64,000 bases of DNA from the NCBI RefSeq assembly GCF_900109945.1, contig NZ_FOBX01000007.1:62001-126000 (forward strand), in the 5' to 3' direction. Positions 25,427-34,619 of this stretch are shown piece after piece. This stretch comes from Bradyrhizobium sp. OK095 (GTDB lineage Bacteria > Pseudomonadota > Alphaproteobacteria > Rhizobiales > Xanthobacteraceae). Within the stretch, counting starts at the first letter, position 1, and every line of letters starts with the position of its first letter. The notes under the pieces are model-generated. The model had not been told where the DNA came from, made no database searches, and saw only the letters and a list, made by a program, of their open reading frames with translations. Both the position numbers and the translations under genes were made by a program.

Positions 25427-27253
25427 CTATTCCACGGTCACCGATTTGGCGAGGTTGCGCGGCTGATCCACGTCGGTGCCCATGATAACAGCCGTGTGAT
25501 AGGCGAGCAGCTGCACGGGGACGGCATAGACCATCGGCGTGAAGGCTGCCGCCATGTCGGGCATGACGATGGTGACGAGGGACTCGACGGTCGCCTCCTC
25601 CGCGCCCTTGGCGTCGGTCATCAGGATGATCCTGCCGCCGCGGGCGGCGACCTCCTGCATGTTCGAGACGGTCTTCTCGAACACGCGGTCGTAGGGCGCG
25701 ATGACGACGACCGGCATGGTCTCGTCGATCAGCGCGATCGGGCCGTGCTTGAGCTCGCCGGCGGCATAGCCTTCGGCGTGGATGTAGGAGATCTCCTTCA
25801 GCTTCAGCGCGCCTTCGAGCGCCAGCGGGAAGCTGGTGCCGCGGCCGAGATAGAGCACGTCGCGCGATTTCGCGATCTCGCGCGCCAGCTTCTCGATCTG
25901 AACCTCGGTGGTGAGCGCGGCCGACATCAGACGCGGGATTTCGACGAGGCCATGAACCAGCTTGGTCTCGTCCTCGTCGGACAGTTCGCCGCGGGCCTTG
26001 CCGGCTGCGATCGCAAGATTTGCCAGCACCATCAGCTGGCAGGTGAAAGCCTTGGTCGAGGCAACGCCGATCTCGGGGCCGGCCAGCGTCTGCAGCACGG
26101 TCTCGCTCTCGCGCGCGATCGTCGAGGTCGGCACGTTGACGATGGCCACCGTGTGCACGCCCTCGGCCTTGGCGTAGCGCAGCGCAGCCAGCGTGTCCGC
26201 GGTCTCGCCCGATTGCGAGATGAAGATCGCAAGATCGCCCTTGCGCAAGGGCGCCTCGCGGTAGCGGAATTCGGAGGCGACATCGACCTCGACCGGCACC
26301 CGCGCAAAGCGCTCGAACCAGTATTTTGCGACGAAGCCGGCATAGCTCGCGGTACCGCAGGCCGTGATGTTGATGCGCTGGATGTTCTTGAAGTCGAACG
26401 GCAGCTTGACCGGCAGCGAGACGCGCTCGGTCGCCATGTCGACATAGCGCGCCAAGGTGTGGCCGACCACTTCCGGCTGCTCGTGGATCTCTTTCGCCAT
26501 GAAATGACGGTAGTTGGCCTTGTCGACCAGCGAGGTCGAGGCGGCGTGCTTGATCTTCTCGCGCTGGACGGCGTGGCCGTCCTTGTCGAAGACCGTGGCG
26601 CTCGTGTGGGTCAGCACGACCCAGTCGCCGTCTTCCAGATAGCTGATCGTGTCGGTGAACGGGCCAAGCGCAATGGCGTCGGAGCCGAGATACATCTCGC
26701 CGTCGCCATAGCCGATCGCAAGCGGCGGGCCGTTGCGGGCGCCGATCATGAGGTCGTCTTCGCCGGCGAAGATGAAGCCGAGCGCGAAGGCGCCGCGCAG
26801 CCGCGCCAGCGTCAGCTTCACCGCTTCCACGGGCTTGTTGCCGCGTGTCAGCAGATCGTCGACGAGATGCAGCACGATCTCGGTGTCGGTCTGAGTGTGG
26901 AAGACCGTACCCTTCTTCTCGAGCTCCTCGCGCAGCTCGCGGAAATTCTCGATGATGCCGTTGTGGACCACGGCGACGCGCTCGGTCGCGTGCGGATGGG
27001 CGTTGTTGACGGTCGGCTTGCCGTGGGTGGCCCAGCGGGTGTGACCGATGCCGGTCGTGCCCTTGAGCGGCTCGGCTTCCAGCCGCTTCTCCAGATTCTT
27101 CAGCTTGCCCTCGGCGCGGCGGCGCTCGAGATGCTTGCCTTCGAGCGTGGCGACGCCCGCGGAATCGTAGCCGCGATATTCAAGACGTTTGAGCGAATCC
27201 ACCAATTGCTCTGCAACCGGTTCGCGCCCGAGAATGCCGACAATCCCGCACAT
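25427..27253 (-). CDS. glmS: Glutamine-fructose-6-phosphate aminotransferase (isomerising)
   Basis: The 608-residue product starts MCGIVGILGRE, so Cys2 becomes the N-terminal nucleophile of the glutaminase domain. RWATHGKPTVNNAHPH and an N-terminal GAF-free Ntn fold occupy residues 1-220. Two SIS domains follow (TACGTASYAGFVAKYW, ISQSGETADTLAALR, and YLGRGTSFPLALEGALKLKEISYIHAEGYAAGELKHGPIALI, shown in part). It makes glucosamine-6-phosphate for peptidoglycan and lipopolysaccharide. ATG 27253 is chosen because the upstream in-frame codons would block the N-terminal Cys. It lies downstream of glmU on the same strand with a divergent small gene between them. Confidence 0.96.
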   Translation of the reverse strand: MCGIVGILGREPVAEQLVDSLKRLEYRGYDSAGVATLEGKHLERRRAEGKLKNLEKRLEAEPLKGTTGIGHTRWATHGKPTVNNAHPHATERVAVVHNGIIENFRELREELEKKGTVFHTQTDTEIVLHLVDDLLTRGNKPVEAVKLTLARLRGAFALGFIFAGEDDLMIGARNGPPLAIGYGDGEMYLGSDAIALGPFTDTISYLEDGDWVVLTHTSATVFDKDGHAVQREKIKHAASTSLVDKANYRHFMAKEIHEQPEVVGHTLARYVDMATERVSLPVKLPFDFKNIQRINITACGTASYAGFVAKYWFERFARVPVEVDVASEFRYREAPLRKGDLAIFISQSGETADTLAALRYAKAEGVHTVAIVNVPTSTIARESETVLQTLAGPEIGVASTKAFTCQLMVLANLAIAAGKARGELSDEDETKLVHGLVEIPRLMSAALTTEVQIEKLAREIAKSRDVLYLGRGTSFPLALEGALKLKEISYIHAEGYAAGELKHGPIALIDETMPVVVIAPYDRVFEKTVSNMQEVAARGGRIILMTDAKGAEEATVESLVTIVMPDMAAAFTPMVYAVPVQLLAYHTAVIMGTDVDQPRNLAKSVTVE

Positions 27254-27467
27254 GCGGATCAATATCCCCCAAATCGTCGAAAAATCGCCTAAACGACGCG
27301 CTCGGTTTTTAGCGAAGTTCCTAAGGAACCAGATACTCAATAATTATTGCTGATTGAGACAGCGCGGGCTCGCGTCCTGCGTCGACTGCGTCGATTTGGT
27401 CGGCGTTAAACCGCGTGGATTAACTTGTTGTCAACAAATTTGGCCAACGATTTCCCCTGAGGGAGAT

Positions 27468-27704
27468 ATGGCCATGAAAGGCTCGTCCGACCGCAAGGGT
27501 CTGTCATCGACGTTGGTGCGCGCAAGCGAGACCACAGGCACGCACCTTGCGCATTGGCCGCCGCCACAGCGCGCCATGGAGCGAGGCAAGGAAAGCAAGC
27601 CTGTCCTCATGACGCAGGCAGCCGGCGAACCGGTAAAGCGCGCCAGGCCGCGCGGCTGGCGCTTGACGCGCGCGATGGTCTCGGACGTCGCAGACGACGA
27701 CTAG
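27468..27704 (+). CDS. Small conserved-looking hypothetical protein
   Basis: A 78-residue basic protein beginning MAMKGSSDRKGLSS and ending in an acidic VADDD. GAGGGAGA sits a few bases before ATG 27468, which supports expression. It is rich in Arg, Lys, Gly and Pro, with no membrane segment or motif that I recognise. It lies between glmS (divergent) and the glmU-coupled membrane protein gene (convergent). Confidence 0.55.
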   Translation: MAMKGSSDRKGLSSTLVRASETTGTHLAHWPPPQRAMERGKESKPVLMTQAAGEPVKRARPRGWRLTRAMVSDVADDD

Positions 27705-27713
27705 CGGCGCGCC

Positions 27714-27947
27714 TCACCACCCCAGCACCAGGGCAAAGACGAGGAAAACGACGAACGCCCAGAACGCTATTCCGGTGAACAGCGATGCGATCTCGTTTGG
27801 CCGGCGCTCGCTGAACTGTTCCAGCACCCATTGTCCCGGCGGCGTGATGACGCGATTGACGAGGAATGTGATGGTATCGTCGATGAAGTCGTCGTCCACG
27901 AGCACGCCCCTAGCGACACCGATCAGGGATCGGCACGCGCCGCTCAT
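27714..27947 (-). CDS. Small membrane protein translationally coupled to glmU
   Basis: A 77-residue protein with one C-terminal transmembrane helix (IAFWAFVVFLVFALVLGW). Its ATG overlaps the glmU TGA (ATGA), so the two are very likely co-translated. Family unknown. A soluble amphipathic N-terminal half (DDDFIDDTITFLVNRVITPPG) precedes the helix. Confidence 0.68.
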   Translation of the reverse strand: MSGACRSLIGVARGVLVDDDFIDDTITFLVNRVITPPGQWVLEQFSERRPNEIASLFTGIAFWAFVVFLVFALVLGW

Positions 27948-29311
27948 TTCTCCGGCTTCTTTTCCAGCTTCTTGCCCCGCGTCTTCATCTCGCGATAACG
28001 CGCCGCGCCGCCTTCCCTGATGGTCTGCGGGCTGCGCTCCAGCGCCATCGCGTCGTCGGGCACGTCGCGCGTGATCACCGAGCCCGAGCCGATATAGGCG
28101 CCGTTGCCGATTTTCACCGGTGCGACCAGCGAGGAGTTGGTGCCGACGAAGGCGCCCTGCCCGATGACCGTCTGGTGCTTCCTGAAGCCGTCGTAGTTGC
28201 AGGTGATGGTGCCGGCGCCGATGTTGGAGTTGGCGCCGATGGTGGCGTCGCCAATGTAGGAGAGATGGTTGACCTTGACGCCGGCCTCCAGCGTCGCCGC
28301 CTTGGTCTCCACGAAATTGCCGATCCGCGCGCCGTCGCCGAGCGAGGTGCCGGGCCTTAAGCGCGCATAGGGGCCGATCGAGACGTTCTTGCCGAGCGTG
28401 GTCTGCACGATGTGCGAGAAGGAATGGATCACGCTGCCGTCGGCGATGGACACGCCTGGGCCAATCACCACGAACGGCTCGATGGTCACGTCTTTGCCGA
28501 ACGATGTGTCGGCGGACAAGTAGACAGTCTCAGGGGCGATCAGTGTGACGCCGGCCTCCATCGCCGTCTTGCGCAGCCGCGCCTGCATCACGGCTTCCGC
28601 TTCCGCAAGCTGCGCCTTGGTGTTGATGCCGCGCACCTCGTCCTCGCTGGTCTCGATCACCACGGACTCCCATCCCTGCTCGCGGACGATGCCGACCGCA
28701 TCCGTCAGATAAAATTCGCCCTTGGAATTGGCATTGCCGATCTTGTCGAGGATTTCGAGCGCGCGGCGTCCGTCGATCGCCATCACGCCGGCATTGCACA
28801 GATTGATCTTGCGCTCGGCATCGTTGGCATCAGCCTGCTCGCGGATCGCGACCAGGCGGGCGCCCTCGACGATGAAGCGGCCGTAGCCGGTGGGATCGGC
28901 GGCACGAAAACCGAGCGCAGCAATCGCAGCGCCCCTGGCGAGCGGCGCGCGCAGCCGCGCAAAAGTCTCGGCCGAGATCAGCGGCGTGTCGCCGAAGGCG
29001 ATCAGGAGATCGTCCACACCGCGCGCGATCGCCTCGCGCGCCGCCAGCACGGCATGCGCGGTACCGAGCCGCTCGCTCTGCACGAAAGTGAGTGCGTCGG
29101 GCCGAATGCGCTTCGCCTCGTCCGCGACGGCCTGATGGTCGGGACCGATCACGACGGCCAGCGACGTGCCGGTTCCCTTAGGTGCGGCGGCGAGCACATG
29201 GGCGAGCAGCGTCTGGTGAGCGACCGGGTGCAGCACTTTCGGCAAGCTCGATCGCATACGCGTGCCTTCGCCGGCGGCGAGCACGATCGTGAGGCTGGAA
29301 CGGGCGGTCAT
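27944..29311 (-). CDS. glmU: Bifunctional N-acetylglucosamine-1-phosphate uridyltransferase / acetyltransferase
   Basis: A 455-residue GlmU. The N-terminal pyrophosphorylase domain has AAGEGTRMRSSLPKVLHPV and FGDTPLIS. The left-handed beta-helix acetyltransferase domain has hexapeptide repeats (IGPGVSIADGSVIH, GDGARIGNFVETK, LSYIGDATIGANSNIGAGTI, TNSSLVAPVKIGNGAYIGSGSVITRDVP). It converts glucosamine-1-phosphate to UDP-N-acetylglucosamine, two steps after GlmS. Its C-terminal Lys/Glu tail is short and variable. Start ATG at 29311. Confidence 0.96.
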   Translation of the reverse strand: MTARSSLTIVLAAGEGTRMRSSLPKVLHPVAHQTLLAHVLAAAPKGTGTSLAVVIGPDHQAVADEAKRIRPDALTFVQSERLGTAHAVLAAREAIARGVDDLLIAFGDTPLISAETFARLRAPLARGAAIAALGFRAADPTGYGRFIVEGARLVAIREQADANDAERKINLCNAGVMAIDGRRALEILDKIGNANSKGEFYLTDAVGIVREQGWESVVIETSEDEVRGINTKAQLAEAEAVMQARLRKTAMEAGVTLIAPETVYLSADTSFGKDVTIEPFVVIGPGVSIADGSVIHSFSHIVQTTLGKNVSIGPYARLRPGTSLGDGARIGNFVETKAATLEAGVKVNHLSYIGDATIGANSNIGAGTITCNYDGFRKHQTVIGQGAFVGTNSSLVAPVKIGNGAYIGSGSVITRDVPDDAMALERSPQTIREGGAARYREMKTRGKKLEKKPEK

Positions 29312-29486
29312 CGAAATCCTGTCAGATACGGCCGAATCAATGGGCGCGGCAGGCGGAAGGCCGCCCTCATGCTTGCTGCCTTGCTACCCCCGCAAACGCC
29401 CGGAGTTCAAGTGCGACACGCTTTTCCTGTTAATGTTCCTTGATTGATTCGGGGGAAGCCGGACAGGGGCTGGGCACTTAACGTTC

Positions 29487-30845
29487 ATGGCAAAGGATTC
29501 CGACCCACTGGCGGACGCCTTCGGCGACAAGGAGACCGGCGGGCTGTTCTCCGGACTTTTGGCCGAAGAAAGCTCGTTCGACCGCCGCATGATGTGGCGG
29601 CTGGGCTCGTGGGGCGTGGCCGCCGTCGGCGCCGTCGTGCTCGCGGTGTTCGCCAACCAGGCCCAACTCGGCTGGCGCCGCGACCAGGTCGCCTCCGCCG
29701 ATCTCGCGCGCCAGGCCGACCGGTTGCAGATGCTGACCAAGGAGAGCCAGAACGAGGCTCGACGTCTCGCCTCCGCGATCGAGACGCTGAACACCGATCG
29801 CGACCGGCTCTATTCGCGCGTCACCGTGCTGGAGCAAGGGCTCGATTCCGCCACCGGCGCGATCGCGAAACAGAACGCAGTGACGCCGCAGGCCTCCGCA
29901 GCGAAGCCGCAGGACGCCCCCGGTCTGGTTGGACCGCCAGCCCCCACTATCGCGCCGGTCGCCTCGACGCCGGCACCAGCGAGCGACAAGCCGCGCGCGG
30001 AGGCCGCCAAGGAATCATCGAAGGAAACTTCGAAGGACGCCGCCAAGGAGCCGGCAGGCCCGCCGCCGCAGACTGCGGCTGCCGCTTCGCTCGTGCAGCA
30101 GTCACCCATGACGACGTCGGCGCTGCCGATGCTTCCGCTGGTGCCGTCCAAGTCGATCATGGCGCCGCCCGATCCGGCCGCGTCGAAACTGGTTCAGCCC
30201 GATACGAGCGAGAAGAAGCCCGAGCCGGCGCCCGCCCCGACCGAAGTCGCAGCCGTGCCAGCCAAGCCGCCGGAGGCAGCCGAGAGCGAAGCGCCTTCAA
30301 TTGCGGTTCAACAGACTCGCTTTGCGATCGATCTCGGCGGCGCCAACTCGCTCGATGGCCTGCGCGCGCTCTGGCGCGGCGTGAGCAAATCCAATCCGGA
30401 AATAGCGGCGCTGCGGCCGATCATCATGATCAAGGAAGGCACCACCGGCCTCGGCATGCAGCTTCGCCTGGGTGCCGGCCCGCTGATCAACGCCGCCGCC
30501 GCGGCAAAGCTCTGCGCCGGCCTCGCCGAAAGCGATCGCCATTGCGAGACCACCGTGTTCGACGGCCAGCGCCTGTCACTGCGCGGCGGATCGGACAAGG
30601 GACAAGAAAAGTCTCAGGACAGGGTTTTGGAGAAGAACTCCGAGAAGACCCAGGATTCGGTGCCGCAAGCCGAGACGGCGCCTGCGCCCGCCGCCAAGCC
30701 GGACAAGCATCGCCGCGGTTATTCGTCAAAGCGCTCATCGAAGCGCGAAGAGCCGGCGCCGGCACCAGCGGCGCAGCCGGCAGCAGCAGCCAAGCCGGAG
30801 ACGGCGTCTGCGGGATCGACATTGTCGTCGTTCTTCAGGCGATAG
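29487..30845 (+). CDS. Membrane-anchored Pro/Ala-rich protein with SPOR-like C-terminal region
   Basis: A 452-residue protein with a cytoplasmic N-terminus and one transmembrane helix at ~39-58 (GSWGVAAVGAVVLAVFA). A coiled coil (~68-115) and a long Ala/Pro/Lys linker follow. A compact region at ~275-370 (RFAIDLGGANSLDGLRALW, PIIMIKEGTTGLGMQLRLGAGP, LCAGLAESDRHCETTVFDG) looks like an SPOR-type peptidoglycan-binding fold with two cysteines. The tail is a second low-complexity stretch. This design suggests a periplasm-spanning cell-wall or division protein, by analogy only. Confidence 0.7.
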   Translation: MAKDSDPLADAFGDKETGGLFSGLLAEESSFDRRMMWRLGSWGVAAVGAVVLAVFANQAQLGWRRDQVASADLARQADRLQMLTKESQNEARRLASAIETLNTDRDRLYSRVTVLEQGLDSATGAIAKQNAVTPQASAAKPQDAPGLVGPPAPTIAPVASTPAPASDKPRAEAAKESSKETSKDAAKEPAGPPPQTAAAASLVQQSPMTTSALPMLPLVPSKSIMAPPDPAASKLVQPDTSEKKPEPAPAPTEVAAVPAKPPEAAESEAPSIAVQQTRFAIDLGGANSLDGLRALWRGVSKSNPEIAALRPIIMIKEGTTGLGMQLRLGAGPLINAAAAAKLCAGLAESDRHCETTVFDGQRLSLRGGSDKGQEKSQDRVLEKNSEKTQDSVPQAETAPAPAAKPDKHRRGYSSKRSSKREEPAPAPAAQPAAAAKPETASAGSTLSSFFRR

Positions 30846-30935
30846 AGAATTCGCAATTTGCGGAACGATTGATCGCAGGCCCCAATTCAGCGTCTTCTAT
30901 TTTTAAGTCGCCCATTTGAGAAGGAATTGCTTTCA

Positions 30936-31472
30936 ATGCGCGGATTGAAATTGTTTGTCGTCGCTGCCGGAATGACCATTGCATCGAGCGCGCAGGCAGC
31001 CCCCCAGAGCTTTTACGGCAAGACGTTGCGTGTCAGCTGGAATGAAGCGCGGAGCCAGCGCGTACAAGGCGAAGGCGCCTTCAAGTCGGTCTCCATCCCG
31101 CTCTCGTTCACCGTCTATGTCAGCACCAAAGGTCAACTGTTCAAACGCCTGACCTCGACGACGGCGAACGGACGCACCTCGGGGTCGAAGGATCGTGTCG
31201 GCGACAGCGGAAGCGGTGCCGACGGCGCCGGTGCCGTGACCTTCCAGGGCAACACCCTGATTTCGACCGCCAACAATCACGGGCTCGGCCGCCGGATCCG
31301 CGTCACGTTCGACGGCGGGTCGTCATGCAGCGCCGAAGTGCTGACTGGCAAGTCCGGCGGCGGCGCGGCAACGGTGCGCAGCAACGCGACCGGCAAGATG
31401 CTCGAGTTCGAATCCGTTTCGGCAGGACCGGCATCCTGCTCGGTTCAGGAGGGCAACGTCTTCGCCAACTAG
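30936..31472 (+). CDS. Hypothetical secreted protein
   Basis: A 178-residue protein. The signal peptide MRGLKLFVVAAGMTIASSAQA is followed by a beta-rich, glycine/serine-rich mature part (FYGKTLRVSWNEARSQR, FTVYVSTKGQLFKRL, GRRIRVTFDGGSSC). Two cysteines in the C-terminal third may form a disulfide. ATG 30936 gives the cleanest signal peptide; the upstream ATG at 30927 adds three residues. Family not recognised. Confidence 0.7.
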   Translation: MRGLKLFVVAAGMTIASSAQAAPQSFYGKTLRVSWNEARSQRVQGEGAFKSVSIPLSFTVYVSTKGQLFKRLTSTTANGRTSGSKDRVGDSGSGADGAGAVTFQGNTLISTANNHGLGRRIRVTFDGGSSCSAEVLTGKSGGGAATVRSNATGKMLEFESVSAGPASCSVQEGNVFAN

Positions 31473-31568
31473 ACGGCGATAGCTTTGCTCCGGTTTGGTC
31501 CACACGGGTCAGGAGAATTATCGACCTCCCCTGTTGCCCCCTCCCTTCTTCCCGACCATATTGCGCCC

Positions 31569-31949
31569 ATGACAAAAAAGCCCTTCCGCCTCACGCCCTA
31601 CCAGGTGCAGTTCCTGCTCGTCGTCGGCTTCGCATCCGTCGGCTATGCGCTCTATCTGCGCTATCTTGGCATCGAGAACTCGACCGTCGGGCTCGCCTGC
31701 GACGCCGGCCTCCAGACGTTGATCTGCAAGGCGCGCTCGGTCTCGACGGTGCTGTTCAAGAATTCGGTGTTCGGGATTGTCGCGCTGGTGGCGGCGACGC
31801 TGAACCTGATGCGGCCGTCGATCGTGCTCCTGACCGTCGGCATCATCGCCGCCGGCCTCGGCATCGTGCTCTACAATGTCTTGCTGGCGGGCCTTGCGAT
31901 CGGCCTGTTCATTCTTGGATTTGCTCGGCCCGCGCCCGCCACAGCGTGA
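31569..31949 (+). CDS. Small four-helix membrane protein (VKOR-like outline)
   Basis: A 126-residue protein with four predicted transmembrane helices (VQFLLVVGFASVGYALYLRYLG, VFGIVALVAATLNL, IVLLTVGIIAAGLGIVLYNVLL and the last LAIGLFILGFA). Two cysteines lie in a loop (LACDAGLQTLICKA), which recalls small VKOR/quinone-oxidoreductase-like proteins, but the redox motif CxxC is absent, so the function is open. Its last 41 bp overlap the end of the convergent ndvC gene. Confidence 0.65.
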   Translation: MTKKPFRLTPYQVQFLLVVGFASVGYALYLRYLGIENSTVGLACDAGLQTLICKARSVSTVLFKNSVFGIVALVAATLNLMRPSIVLLTVGIIAAGLGIVLYNVLLAGLAIGLFILGFARPAPATA

Positions 31950-33567
31950 ACGCGAACAAGAGATAGATCGCGCAGGTCCACAGCGACTGCCAATTGTCGC
32001 GGCCTTCGTTGATCAGCACAAAGACCGCCGACAGCGCGAGCACGCCCGCAAACACCGCTTCCGCGATCGGACGCTGGCCGATCTGCGGCCGGTTCAACAT
32101 CAGCAACGCGAACGGCACCACCGCCATCGTCAGCGAGGCGTAGGGGAAGTCGTGGTAGCGCGGGTCGAACACGAAGCCGAGCGCGGTCTCCGCCGCGATC
32201 ACCGCGCTCACCGCCAGCGTCAGGCCGAGCACGGCCGTGAGCTTCGACCATTTGCGGCCCTCGCGCGGACCGAGCAGGTCGAGGAAGGTCGGCAAGCTCC
32301 GGCCGATCACCATCGCCTGCGCGCAGAAGATCGGCGATAGGATGCCGGCCAGCAGCAGCGCTCCCCAATGCAGCCAGCCCGCCCAGCCGTAGCTCTCGTA
32401 ATACATCTTGTCGGCGCCGATCCCGAGCAGGATGCCCGCCGACGTCGCCGAGATCGCCACCCCGAGCCAGGCCGAGAAGCGCGGCGTCCACGGCCGCCTG
32501 CGCAGCGTCAGGCCGGCGACCGCGAACACCAGCACGCACAGGCTCATGCCCGCGCCCATGTACCATTTCCAGTAAGGGAAATTGCTGATCGGCTGGCCGG
32601 GCGGATATTTCAGGTTCCGGCGCACCGAGTCATACAGACCCCAGTAACCGCCGACAGTGCCTTCCAGCTTGCGCTTCCATGGCTGGTCGTAGGACTCGAT
32701 CAGATTGACGCGGAATTTCTGCGCCTTTGCCAGGCTGAGGATTTCCGAGACCACGCGCGCCTGGTTGGTACGCGACGGCAGCGCGCCCTCGCGCATGCGT
32801 CCTTCGCTGGGCCAGCCGGTTTCGCCGATCAGGATCTCTTTGCCAGGGAATGCCACCGCCATGCGCTCGCGGATCGCCTCGACATGGCTTGCTGCGAACT
32901 TCGCCTTGACCGGAAAATCCTCCCAATAGGGCAGGATGTGGATCGTGACGAAGTCGACGGCGTCGTAGACCTCGCGATTCCTGAGCCAGTACTCCCAGAC
33001 GTCGGCATAAGTGACGGGCACGCTGACCTGGGCCTTCACCGAGCGGATGATGGAGACGAGGTCGGTGGTCGTCATCTCGCCGCGCAGCAGCACCTCGTTG
33101 CCGACGATGACCGCGGTGATGATTCCGGGGAAATCCTTGGAGAGGCGGACCGCCAGCGCAGCCTGCTCAAGATTCTTGGAGCGGTTGCTGGAGAGCCAGA
33201 TGCCTTGCAGCACCTTCAGCCCGCCGATCCTGGCGGCGATCGCCGGCACCTGGTCGAGCCCGTTCTCCATCGAATAGGTGCGGACGCAGTCGGTGATCTC
33301 CTTGAGCTGGCGCAGATCCTGCTCAATCTGGTCGGCCTCGATATGGGTCCATGCGTTCAGCGGCGACTGCTCGCCGCGGAACGGCGCGTAGGAGACGCAC
33401 TGAACCTTGTCGGCGGGATCAATCGGGGCGCGCGCGAGCGTGATCGGCGTGGCCAGCCACCACCACACGGCAGCAATCGCACCCAGTGAAACGAGCAGAA
33501 GCGCCAGTGGCGTACGAAGAGAAATAGGTTCCGTCCTCCCGAGGTGCCGTCGATTACCTGCTCGCAC
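31909..33567 (-). CDS. ndvC: Beta-(1,3),(1,6)-glucan biosynthesis protein NdvC (GH17-like)
   Basis: About 552 residues. There is one N-terminal membrane segment, then a GH17-type (beta/alpha)8 domain with both catalytic glutamates: GNEVLLR (acid/base, about residue 158) and GETGWPSEG (nucleophile, about residue 249). The C-terminal ~220 residues contain six or more transmembrane helices. In B. japonicum, NdvC is needed for the 1,6-linkages of cyclic glucans that aid hypo-osmotic growth and nodulation; here it sits beside ndvD and ndvB in the known order. The start is uncertain: GTG 33567 is used, a TTG at 33579 is also possible, and the only strong ribosome-binding sequence (GGGAGG) sits nine bases before an ATT at residue ~15. 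Confidence 0.85.
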   Translation of the reverse strand: MRAGNRRHLGRTEPISLRTPLALLLVSLGAIAAVWWWLATPITLARAPIDPADKVQCVSYAPFRGEQSPLNAWTHIEADQIEQDLRQLKEITDCVRTYSMENGLDQVPAIAARIGGLKVLQGIWLSSNRSKNLEQAALAVRLSKDFPGIITAVIVGNEVLLRGEMTTTDLVSIIRSVKAQVSVPVTYADVWEYWLRNREVYDAVDFVTIHILPYWEDFPVKAKFAASHVEAIRERMAVAFPGKEILIGETGWPSEGRMREGALPSRTNQARVVSEILSLAKAQKFRVNLIESYDQPWKRKLEGTVGGYWGLYDSVRRNLKYPPGQPISNFPYWKWYMGAGMSLCVLVFAVAGLTLRRRPWTPRFSAWLGVAISATSAGILLGIGADKMYYESYGWAGWLHWGALLLAGILSPIFCAQAMVIGRSLPTFLDLLGPREGRKWSKLTAVLGLTLAVSAVIAAETALGFVFDPRYHDFPYASLTMAVVPFALLMLNRPQIGQRPIAEAVFAGVLALSAVFVLINEGRDNWQSLWTCAIYLLFAFTLWRARAEQIQE

Positions 33568-33807
33568 GCCGTCTGCCAAGGGGTGTCACCGGGGTGGCGC
33601 CCGCTCCCCCAAGGAATTTACCTGAGCAATTTACCTGCGGCCGTTCGACAGAGGCCTAGGATCGTGACTTTGCTGGACAAAATTCGAAATACAGGTCATG
33701 GGATTTTGCGGGACTTTTCCGCCGCATTGGAGACCCATTTGGACGCCATCAGCTAGCGCGTCCGCGGGATCCTGGCGCCGGCGGTGAGCGGAGAAATTGG
33801 GGAATTC

Positions 33808-34404
33808 ATGCGGCAACGGGTGCGTCAGTCACGAAATGCGGTCCTGCGGCAGTTCGCCGCCACCTTGGCCGTCTCCTCCCTTCTGGCTCTGGCCGGCCTC
33901 GCTAGCGCCTCCGCCCAGAGCGGCACGCCCGCCCCCGACCAGAGCAAGGCAGCCGCCCAGCCTGCCGACGCCGCCGCCAAGGACGCCGCCCAGAACCAGC
34001 GCCGCACCGACGAGTTCGCCGAAGCCGCCCAGGTCATCAACGGCCCGGCCGGCAATCCCGAATGCGTCTGGCTCGGCCGGCGCGTGGTCCGTCTGATGTG
34101 GCGGGATGACCTCGATACCGCGTTCCGACATCTCGACCTCTATGACCGCTTCGGCTGCCCCGGCGGCCACATCCAGGCCGCCTTCCGCTGCCTGACCCGG
34201 TTCGGCGGCCAGATCGATCCCAAGGTCGCCGAGACCCTGGACAGCCGTGTGCACGCTTGCTGGATTAATCCGGCCTCCCAGCCGCAGCAGGCGGCGGCCG
34301 CGGCCTCCCAGCCGGCAGCGCCGACCACAGGCAATTCGCAAGCCCCGCAGCCGGCCGCGAGCCCCTCGCCCGCGGCAAGCCCATCGCCGGCGCCCCCGAA
34401 ATAA
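33808..34404 (+). CDS. ndvD: NdvD-like glucan biosynthesis protein, exported
   Basis: A 198-residue protein with a signal segment (FAATLAVSSLLALAGLASASAQ) and a Gln/Ala/Asp-rich spacer. A compact cysteine-containing domain at ~85-160 follows (NPECVWLGRRVVRLMWRDDLDTAF, YDRFGCPGGHIQAAFRCLTRFGGQ, VHACW). The tail is low-complexity Pro/Ala/Ser. Bradyrhizobium carries a third glucan gene, ndvD, between ndvC and ndvB, and position and type match. The assignment rests mainly on context. ATG 33808 follows TTGGGGA; an in-frame start at 33784 is possible. Confidence 0.72.
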   Translation: MRQRVRQSRNAVLRQFAATLAVSSLLALAGLASASAQSGTPAPDQSKAAAQPADAAAKDAAQNQRRTDEFAEAAQVINGPAGNPECVWLGRRVVRLMWRDDLDTAFRHLDLYDRFGCPGGHIQAAFRCLTRFGGQIDPKVAETLDSRVHACWINPASQPQQAAAAASQPAAPTTGNSQAPQPAASPSPAASPSPAPPK

Positions 34405-34619
34405 TTGCGGATCGTTTCAGCTGCCGTTCAGGAACGATCGGCGATAGAGACGGTTGGCACTGCCGCACACTCCGAAACTGTCATGCCCTCATACGGTCAT
34501 GAGGCCATGACAGTTGTGAAACCGCGCGGCAGAGGTATGCTCCCTTTGCCGCGGACTCGGTCGGATCTCGGGGTCGGATCCGCTTCCCTGCCACCTCAGC
34601 CCCTTTTGGTTTAGCCGCG

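Noticed and set aside
25388..27292. Long open frame opposite glmS (634 codons)
   Set aside because: It is the antisense shadow of a well-supported glmS gene, with no ribosome-binding site or domain.
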